From Pseudomonadota bacterium (GTDB lineage: Bacteria > Pseudomonadota > Gammaproteobacteria > Burkholderiales > Chitinibacteraceae), in contig JAGTRM010000003.1 of the NCBI GenBank assembly GCA_018261735.1, forward strand, positions 62,001 through 126,000: a stretch of 64,000 nt of DNA, in the 5' to 3' direction. Shown here one piece after another: positions 55,676 to 64,000 of the stretch. Under the pieces are notes generated by a model that was not told the DNA's origin, searched no databases, and saw only the letters and a program-made list of their open reading frames with translations. The stretch's first letter is position 1. Each line of letters starts with the position of its first letter. A program made the translations under genes and the position numbers.

Positions 55676-56326
55676 ATGATCAAAGCAATTGCCTTCGACC
55701 TCGACGGCACCCTGATGGATTCTATTCCCGATCTGGCCGCCGCAGCCAATGCTGCGCGCGCCGAGCAAGGCCTGCCGCTGCTGCCCTCCGAGCAGATGGA
55801 AAGCTATGTCGGCGACGGCGTGGAAATCATGGTTTCGCGCGCGATTGCCAATGACAAGGCCGCGGTTTATACCGGCACCGCCGCACAAAAGCAGGCGCTC
55901 GCGACCTTCGATGCGCACTACCGCGCCAATCTGACCGCCAACACGCGTTTTTACGACGGGGTCGAGCCGGTGTTGCGCGCGCTCAAGCAGCGCGGCATCC
56001 CGATGGCGCTGGTCACCAACAAGGCCGAGCGCTACACCCATCCGCTGATGGCGGAACTCGGTGCCGCCGAATTGTTCGACATCATGGTCTGCGGCGATAC
56101 GCTGGCGGAAAAGAAACCTTCCGCCGCGCCGCTGCTGCATGTCTGCGAGAAGCTCGGCATTGCGCCGGCCGAACTCTTGATGATCGGCGATTCGGTCAAC
56201 GACGCGCTCACCGCCCGCAACGCCGGCTGCCCGGTTTACCTGGTGCCGCACGGTTACGCCGATCCGCACAGCATCGATGCCGACCGCGTGCTGCGCGATA
56301 CCGCCGAGTTGCTGGATCTGGTTTGA
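55676..56326 (+). CDS. gph: Phosphoglycolate phosphatase
   Basis: HAD-superfamily phosphatase of 216 residues that removes phosphate from 2-phosphoglycolate, made during DNA repair or by RuBisCO oxygenation. HAD motif I is FDLDGTLMDSIPDL, motif II is ALVTNKAERY and motifs III/IV are KKPSAAPL and MIGDSVNDALTARNAG. Directly downstream of rpe and probably cotranscribed. It could also act on related small phosphoesters. Confidence 0.93.
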   Translation: MIKAIAFDLDGTLMDSIPDLAAAANAARAEQGLPLLPSEQMESYVGDGVEIMVSRAIANDKAAVYTGTAAQKQALATFDAHYRANLTANTRFYDGVEPVLRALKQRGIPMALVTNKAERYTHPLMAELGAAELFDIMVCGDTLAEKKPSAAPLLHVCEKLGIAPAELLMIGDSVNDALTARNAGCPVYLVPHGYADPHSIDADRVLRDTAELLDLV

Positions 56327-56462
56327 CCGTTTTTCCCTTGCCCCGCCCACACCGGGGCGGGAAAGACCCCATCATCGCATAAGGTACTGATTGCTCTGAC
56401 CAATTAGCAGTTTTACCCAACAGCAAACCGGCAAGGGCGCTATAATCGCGCCCTTCTCTTTT

Positions 56463-58688
<2,226 letters not shown>

Positions 58689-58732
58689 GTCGCCCGAGTT
58701 CAACCGCCGCCCCTATCGATCCGATCTGAAAC

Positions 58733-61700
58733 ATGGAACTGGCCAAGCTGCTCAAGCAGATCACCCCCGCGGTGCTCGCCCACTCATTCCGACTGGAAAC
58801 GATCAAGCGCGGACAAGCCTATGTCGGGCGGGTCAGCACCGTTGAAACCGCAGGCATGACAATCAGCGGCAAGGTGCAGGGCTCGGATTTCCACCCTTAT
58901 GCCACATCGGTAACACTCAGCTCCCGGCTTGTTGAAGGCGAGCCGGTTTTCTTCCGCAGCGCGCATTGCTCCTGTCCGGTCGGGCAGTTCTGCAAACATG
59001 CCGTGGCCCTGGTTCTTGCCGCGCAGAAACAGGGCATTACGGAAAAACCGCGCGCCCAGGTCATCGAGTGGACCCAGCAACTCGCCGGAAAAGTCGCAGA
59101 GGGCGCGAGCAAAACCCGCAAGCCGGTAGCGCGCCGGGAATCCATCATCTATATCGTTTCGATCCCGCCGCATAAGAACACGCCTGAATTGATGCTTTGC
59201 AAGGCATTACTCGATGCAGATGGCGGTTTACGCGGACAGCCCAAGGAGTGGTTCAACTACGAACAGGCGCTGCTCAAGCCCCCCTCCTTCGTCGCTGAAG
59301 AAGATTTGCCCATCTTCCGCCAGATTCGCGATATCGCGCGCAAGCAGGTCATCTATGGCCCGCTCAGGTTCAGGGGTGAATCCGGCCAAGCGCTGCTGGA
59401 TGCGATACTCGCCACTGGCCGAGGCTGGCTGGGTGATGAAAAAACACAGGCACTATGCGCCTTGCGTGCCACCGAGGCGCGTCCCGGCCGACTGGTCTGG
59501 ATGCCGGGCGAGCGCGGAATCTCCCCGGCGATCACGACGCAACCGCCTGCCGGGCTGATCCTCCCACTCTCGCCGGCGTATTACATCGATGCGGCCACCG
59601 GCGAAGCCGGCCCTGTCGACTTGGGCCTGGGCACCCAGGCCCAGCGCACCGTGGAATCGCTGTTCGATTTGCCGCCGCTCTCCGAGGTGGAATTGCCGCT
59701 GGTCGCCGCTGCGCTCGAAGAAGTCGCCCCGGCGCTGCCCTCGCCGCTCTTGGCCAGCCAGTCGTCCCTTCCGGTGATCGAGGCCCCGCTGGTTCCGGTG
59801 CTGCGCCTGAATACGATTTCGACATGGGGAATGCGGGCCTACCGGAAGTATCCAACTGCTTACGGTATGGTCGATTTCGATTATGCCGAACCATGCTTCC
59901 GATATGGCGATGCGCGATTATCCATTCAGGACGAAGGCATGCTTGCCGCGCTCCCGGATGGCCGCCACGCCAGGATAAAACGCGCCCCGGAAGCGGAAGC
60001 CACCGCGCTCAAGGCACTGAAGAAAGCCGGTTTCCTCGCGGCCAAGGTCAACTTCATCTCGTCCGAGCAACTCCCCGCTGGTGCACATGGATTGGACAGC
60101 GAACAAAGCTGGAAGGAATTCTTCGACCAGATCGCTCCGGCATTGCGCGCTGCGGGCTGGCAGATCGAATGCCCCGCCAATTTCCGCCACAAAGTGCTCG
60201 AAGTATCGGTCTGGGATGCCGAACTCTCCGAATCGGAAAACGGCTGGTTCGATCTGGCGCTGGGCATCGAGGTGGAAGGCCAGAAGCTGGAACTCGCCCC
60301 GCTGTTGAGTGCCCTGTTCCACAGCGATGCGCGCTGGCTGGAGCGGCAAGCGCTCGAGCTGATAGACGATGCGGAAAAGGTCATTTTGCGTACGCCCGAC
60401 GGCAGCCGCATCCAGGTGGATGCTGCCCGGATCAAGCCACTGGCGCGCACCATGATCGACCTGTTCGATGGCATACCGACCGGCGAATCCGCGCTGCGCG
60501 TATCGCGCTTCGATGCCGAGCGGGTCAGCTCAGCGCTGCAGGATGGCTGGCAAACCGATGGCCTTGCGGCATTGGCGCAATGGCAGGACAAACTGCGCGG
60601 CATGCGTGAGGTTGCGCCGGTATCCGAGCCCAACGGCTTCGGCTTGACCCTGCGCGGCTACCAGCGCGAAGGGCTGGCCTGGCTGCAGCACCTGCGCCAG
60701 CACGAGCTCGCCGGCATCCTGGCCGACGACATGGGGCTGGGCAAAACCGCGCAGACGCTGGCGCACATCCTGATCGAGAAGCAGGCCGGCCGGCTCGATA
60801 AACCGGTGCTGGTCGTGCTGCCCACCTCGCTGATCTTCAACTGGCAGCGCGAAGCCGAACGCTTTGCGCCCGAGCTGAAGATACTCAAGCTGCAAGGGCC
60901 GGACCGGCACGAAGCGTTTGCCCGTATCCCCGGGCACGATGTCTGTCTGACCACCTATCCGCTGCTGGCGCGCGACGAAGAGCATCTGGCCGCCCACGAC
61001 TACCACACGCTGATTCTCGACGAGGCGCAGACCGTCAAGAATGCGGTGAGCAAGGCGGCACAGGTTATCCGCCACCTCAAGGCGCGCCACCGGCTGTGCC
61101 TGACCGGCACGCCGCTGGAAAACCACCTGGGCGAGCTATGGGCGCTGTTCGACTTCCTGATGCCCGGTTTCCTGGGCGACGCGCGCGATTTCACCAACCG
61201 CTGGCGCACGCCGATCGAGAAGCACGGCAATGCGCTGCGGCGCGAGGTGCTGGTGAAACGCATTGCCCCGTTCATCCTGCGCCGGCGCAAGCAGGATGTC
61301 GCCAAGGAATTGCCGCCCAAGACTACCGTGATCCGCACGGTCGAACTCGAAGGCCGCCAGCGCGATCTGTATGAAACGGTCCGCTCGGCCATGGACAAGC
61401 GCGTGCGCGATGAAATCGCCCAGAAAGGCTTTGCCCGCAGCCAGATCATCATTCTGGATGCCTTGCTGAAGCTGCGGCAGATCTGCTGCGACCCGCGCCT
61501 GCTGAAGATGGACGCCGCCGCCAAGGTCAAGGAGCGCGCCAAGCTCGACCTGTTGATGGACATGCTGCCCGAGTTGGTTGAAGAGGGGCGCAAGGTGCTG
61601 GTGTTTTCCCAGTTCACCAGCATGCTGGCGCTGATCGAGGCGGAACTGGCCAAGTTAAAGATTCCCTACAGCCTGCTCACCGGCGATACGCAGGACCGGG

Positions 61701-62053
61701 AAAGCGCGATCCGCGGCTTCCAGGAAGGCGACAACCCGGTTTTCCTGATCAGCCTCAAGGCCGGCGGGGTCGGGCTCAACCTGACCGCGGCCGATACCGT
61801 GATCCACTTCGATCCATGGTGGAACCCGGCGGTGGAAAACCAGGCCACCGACCGCGCACACCGCATCGGCCAGACCCGCAACGTGTTCGTCTACAAGCTG
61901 GTAGTGGCCGGCAGCATCGAGGAACGAATCCTCACACTGCAGGAAAAGAAAGCCGATCTCGCCGCCAGTATCTTGTCTGAAGATCATGAGGGACAGACCA
62001 AATTCGCCGAGGACGATATTCGCAATCTGCTCGCGCCGCTGCCGGAGAAATGA
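58733..62053 (+). CDS. SNF2-family helicase with N-terminal SWIM zinc finger
   Basis: DNA-dependent ATPase of 1106 residues in the RapA/HepA-SNF2 class. A SWIM zinc finger lies at 79-89 (HCSCPVGQFCKH; C79, C81, C87, H89). About 500 residues of less-conserved sequence follow. The ATPase core starts near 640 with motif I ADDMGLGKTAQTL (about 664), motif II LDEAQTVKN and motif III LTGTPLENHLGELW. The second lobe has ISLKAGGVGLNLTAADTVIH and ATDRAHRIGQTRNVFVYKL. Its partner and DNA target are unknown; relatives remodel transcription or repair complexes. Confidence 0.92.
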   Translation: MELAKLLKQITPAVLAHSFRLETIKRGQAYVGRVSTVETAGMTISGKVQGSDFHPYATSVTLSSRLVEGEPVFFRSAHCSCPVGQFCKHAVALVLAAQKQGITEKPRAQVIEWTQQLAGKVAEGASKTRKPVARRESIIYIVSIPPHKNTPELMLCKALLDADGGLRGQPKEWFNYEQALLKPPSFVAEEDLPIFRQIRDIARKQVIYGPLRFRGESGQALLDAILATGRGWLGDEKTQALCALRATEARPGRLVWMPGERGISPAITTQPPAGLILPLSPAYYIDAATGEAGPVDLGLGTQAQRTVESLFDLPPLSEVELPLVAAALEEVAPALPSPLLASQSSLPVIEAPLVPVLRLNTISTWGMRAYRKYPTAYGMVDFDYAEPCFRYGDARLSIQDEGMLAALPDGRHARIKRAPEAEATALKALKKAGFLAAKVNFISSEQLPAGAHGLDSEQSWKEFFDQIAPALRAAGWQIECPANFRHKVLEVSVWDAELSESENGWFDLALGIEVEGQKLELAPLLSALFHSDARWLERQALELIDDAEKVILRTPDGSRIQVDAARIKPLARTMIDLFDGIPTGESALRVSRFDAERVSSALQDGWQTDGLAALAQWQDKLRGMREVAPVSEPNGFGLTLRGYQREGLAWLQHLRQHELAGILADDMGLGKTAQTLAHILIEKQAGRLDKPVLVVLPTSLIFNWQREAERFAPELKILKLQGPDRHEAFARIPGHDVCLTTYPLLARDEEHLAAHDYHTLILDEAQTVKNAVSKAAQVIRHLKARHRLCLTGTPLENHLGELWALFDFLMPGFLGDARDFTNRWRTPIEKHGNALRREVLVKRIAPFILRRRKQDVAKELPPKTTVIRTVELEGRQRDLYETVRSAMDKRVRDEIAQKGFARSQIIILDALLKLRQICCDPRLLKMDAAAKVKERAKLDLLMDMLPELVEEGRKVLVFSQFTSMLALIEAELAKLKIPYSLLTGDTQDRESAIRGFQEGDNPVFLISLKAGGVGLNLTAADTVIHFDPWWNPAVENQATDRAHRIGQTRNVFVYKLVVAGSIEERILTLQEKKADLAASILSEDHEGQTKFAEDDIRNLLAPLPEK

Positions 62054-62079
62054 ATGGCCGCGCTAAGCACCATAAAAGC

Positions 62080-62106
62080 AAAACGGCGGAATCATCCGCC
62101 GTTTTT
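62080..62106. terminator. Bidirectional terminator between the helicase gene and cysA
   Basis: AAAACGGCGGA-ATCA-TCCGCCGTTTTT, an 11-bp stem with T-tracts on both strands, ends the helicase gene (plus) and the cys operon (minus). Confidence 0.92.
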
Positions 62107-62125
62107 CGTTATGAGAGACTGAAAG

Positions 62126-63172
62126 TCAAATACTGAAATCCGTATAAACCTGCGCATTCTTTGGTGTGAGGTAGACCTTCTCGCCCACACGCCACTGGTT
62201 TTGCTGATATTGCTCACGCACCAACTCCACTTCCACCGCCTCGCTGTCCGGCACGGTAACCTCCAGCCGCACCGTCGCGCCAAGCAGGCGGATATGGGCA
62301 ATCTGGCCTGCAATGGCGTGATCAATGGCATCGCGCGTCAAGTCGATCTCGTGCGGGCGCACATACACCAATGCGCCCTTCCCTTCCGGCGCGGCGAATC
62401 GTTGGCCGGCGACTTCGGCCCATCCTTCATGCACGCGCGAGTGGAACAGGTTCACGTCGCCGAGGAACTGGTAGACGAACGGGCTGGCCGGCGTGTCGTA
62501 GACCTGTTCCGGCGTGCCGATCTGTTCGATCTGGCCCTTGTTCATCACCACGATGCGGTCGGCCACTTCCAGCGCTTCTTCCTGATCGTGCGTGACGAAC
62601 ACCGAGGTGATGTGCATCTCGTCGTGCAAACGACGAAGCCAGCGGCGCAATTCCTTGCGCACTTGCGTGTCGAGCGCACCGAACGGCTCGTCGAGCAGCA
62701 GCACTTTCGGTTCGACCGCCAAGGCGCGCGCCAGGGCGATGCGCTGGCGTTGTCCGCCCGAGAGCTGCGCCGGGTAACGGTCGGCCAGCCAGTCGAGCTG
62801 CACCAGATCGAGCAATTCATGCACGCGGCGCTTGATCTCGGCATCGGACGGGCGCGTCGATTTCGGTCGCACGCGCAAGCCGAAAGCGACATTCTCGAAC
62901 ACGGTCATGTGGCGGAACAGCGCGTAATGCTGAAACACGAAGCCGACTTGGCGCTCGCGCACATGCGTCTGCGTCGCATCGTTGCCGTGAAACAGGATCT
63001 GCCCGGCATCCGCCGTTTCCAGTCCGGCGATCACGCGCAGCAAGGTGGTCTTGCCACAGCCGGACGGGCCGAGCAGCGCCAGCAGCTCGCCGCTGTTCAC
63101 GTCCAGGCTGATATCGTTCAACGCCTTGAATGCGCCGAATTGTTTGGTAATGCCCTTGATTTCAATACTCAT
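62126..63172 (-). CDS. cysA: Sulfate/thiosulfate ABC transporter ATP-binding protein CysA
   Basis: ATPase of 348 residues for the sulfate/thiosulfate importer. Walker A is [16 protein letters not shown], the signature is [16 protein letters not shown], Walker B is [12 protein letters not shown] and the H-loop is [23 protein letters not shown] and [13 protein letters not shown] begin the C-terminal TOBE-like regulatory domain. ATG 63172 ([18 protein letters not shown]) was chosen over upstream Met codons that overlap cysW. Last gene of the operon, 19 bp after cysW. Confidence 0.94.
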   Translation of the reverse strand: MSIEIKGITKQFGAFKALNDISLDVNSGELLALLGPSGCGKTTLLRVIAGLETADAGQILFHGNDATQTHVRERQVGFVFQHYALFRHMTVFENVAFGLRVRPKSTRPSDAEIKRRVHELLDLVQLDWLADRYPAQLSGGQRQRIALARALAVEPKVLLLDEPFGALDTQVRKELRRWLRRLHDEMHITSVFVTHDQEEALEVADRIVVMNKGQIEQIGTPEQVYDTPASPFVYQFLGDVNLFHSRVHEGWAEVAGQRFAAPEGKGALVYVRPHEIDLTRDAIDHAIAGQIAHIRLLGATVRLEVTVPDSEAVEVELVREQYQQNQWRVGEKVYLTPKNAQVYTDFSI

Positions 63173-63191
63173 CGCATAAATTCCTTTGACC

Positions 63192-64000
63192 TTATTCGGC
63201 ATTCGCAGCAATGCGCGCGGCCTCATCATCACGCTCGGCCTTCCATTCCACCCAGGATTTCAGCGCCAGCGTCACCAGCGCCAGCAGCGCCAGGATCGAG
63301 GCACAGGCAAACGCACCAACAAAGTTGTATTCGTTGTAGAGAATTTCGACATGCAGCGGGATGGTGTTGGTCATGCCGCGGATATGGCCGGAAACCACCG
63401 AGACCGCGCCGAACTCGCCCATCGCCCGTGCATTGGCGAGGATCACGCCGTAGAGCAGGCCCCACTTGATGTTGGGCAAGGTGACGCGCCAGAAGGTCTG
63501 CAACCCGGATGCGCCGAGCACCAGCGCCGCCTGTTCCTCGTCGGAACCCTGTGCTTCCATCAGCGGAATAAGTTCGCGCGCCACGAACGGGAAGGTCACG
63601 AAGATCGTCGCCAGCACGATGCCGGGCACGGCGAAGATGATCTTGATATCGTGCGCCCCCAGCCATTCACCGAACCAGCCGTGCGCGCCAAACAGCAGCA
63701 CGTAGATCAGGCCTGCCACCACCGGGCTGACCGAGAACGGCAGGTCGATCAGGGTAATCAGCACGCTCTTGCCCTTGAATTCGAACTTGGCGATCGCCCA
63801 CGCGGCGGCCACGCCGAAAGTCAGATTGAGCGGCACGGCGATCAGCGCGGTGACCAGTGTGAGCTTGACGGCGGAGAGCGCATCGGGCTCGACCAGCGCG
63901 GCCAGATACAGCTCCCAGCCTTTGCGCAGCGCTTCGAAGAACACCGAGACCAGCGGGATCAGCAGAAACAGTCCGATAAAAACCAGTGCGATGCCGGTCA
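63192..64000 (-). CDS. cysW: Sulfate ABC transporter permease CysW, N-terminus beyond the window
   Basis: Inner-membrane permease of the sulfate/thiosulfate importer; about 269 codons are in the window and the frame stays open to base 64000 ([20 protein letters not shown] reads on into the visible part). At least five hydrophobic segments are present. The EAA loop that contacts the ATPase is [40 protein letters not shown] is CysW-typical. The Val before FFEALRKGW is internal, not a start. The cysT and sulfate-binding genes should lie to the right. Confidence 0.93.
   Translation of the reverse strand, partial: TGIALVFIGLFLLIPLVSVFFEALRKGWELYLAALVEPDALSAVKLTLVTALIAVPLNLTFGVAAAWAIAKFEFKGKSVLITLIDLPFSVSPVVAGLIYVLLFGAHGWFGEWLGAHDIKIIFAVPGIVLATIFVTFPFVARELIPLMEAQGSDEEQAALVLGASGLQTFWRVTLPNIKWGLLYGVILANARAMGEFGAVSVVSGHIRGMTNTIPLHVEILYNEYNFVGAFACASILALLALVTLALKSWVEWKAERDDEAARIAANAE

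Noticed and set aside
56340..56364. GC-rich hairpin CCCGCCC/GGGCGGG after gph considered as a terminator
   Set aside because: Neither strand has a T-tract after the stem, so it does not qualify as an intrinsic terminator.

Overview
The window reads as a chromosomal segment of a betaproteobacterium, probably of the Nitrosomonadales (Gallionellaceae/Sulfuricellaceae-like). This is inferred from gene content, not from a search: PhaR next to a phasin, a DUF1631 protein, an RpfE-like gene upstream of recJ, ClsB, MsrPQ, a stand-alone LolC/LolD pair, an LDH-fold malate dehydrogenase and a class I fumarase. The DNA is fairly GC-rich with dense, mostly housekeeping genes. The only clear sign of horizontal transfer is at the left edge.

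Layout. 1-1077: a P4-type tyrosine integrase cut by the window edge, a cluster of 9-bp repeats, a terminator and tRNA-Ser(GGA), which together mark the end of an integrated island lying to the left. 1128-5255: fumarase, thpR, an SRPBCC protein and a MATE transporter. 5307-11433: a seven-gene SUF iron-sulfur operon on the minus strand (sufB, sufC, sufD, sufS, sufU, sufT, Rieske protein), with a REP-like palindromic element between sufB and sufC and a Fur-box-like palindrome upstream. 11858-17655: 6-phosphogluconate dehydrogenase, a class II glutamine amidotransferase, YehS, a structured non-coding segment, YhcH- and YecH-like proteins, TcdA and RimO. 17759-19169: phaR and phasin with a plausible operator and promoter. 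19268-24578: macrodomain protein, recJ, RpfE-like gene and lolCD.

24679-32136: HDOD protein, a second cysteine desulfurase with a SufE partner downstream of an LDH-fold malate dehydrogenase, then nudB, an EEP nuclease/phosphatase, clsB and a sodium symporter. 32198-36582: RNase R, two tandem tRNA-Leu(CAG) genes and a receiver-TPR protein. 36598-43655: YbaK deacylase, SelO, PiT phosphate transporter, ferrochelatase and a two-component pair. 43652-52632: small membrane protein, purU, trmL, ubiB, an NlpC/P60 peptidase, a DUF1631 protein and msrPQ. 52732-64000: Atm1-type exporter, apaG, rpe, gph, a YgiQ radical SAM protein, a SWIM/SNF2 helicase, cysA and a cysW cut by the right edge.

Iron-sulfur and sulfur handling is a recurring theme: a complete SUF assembly line with SufU, a second desulfurase/SufE pair, TcdA (a partner of Csd in E. 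coli), an Atm1-type exporter, and several Fe-S enzymes that would use the clusters (class I fumarase, RimO, YgiQ, Rieske). I found no CRISPR array, phage structural genes or secondary-metabolite cluster, and no wholly new system. The most open items are the island boundary with its repeats, the hairpin-flanked segment at 14310-14536, the REP-like insertion inside the SUF operon, and the malate dehydrogenase with an atypical specificity loop.
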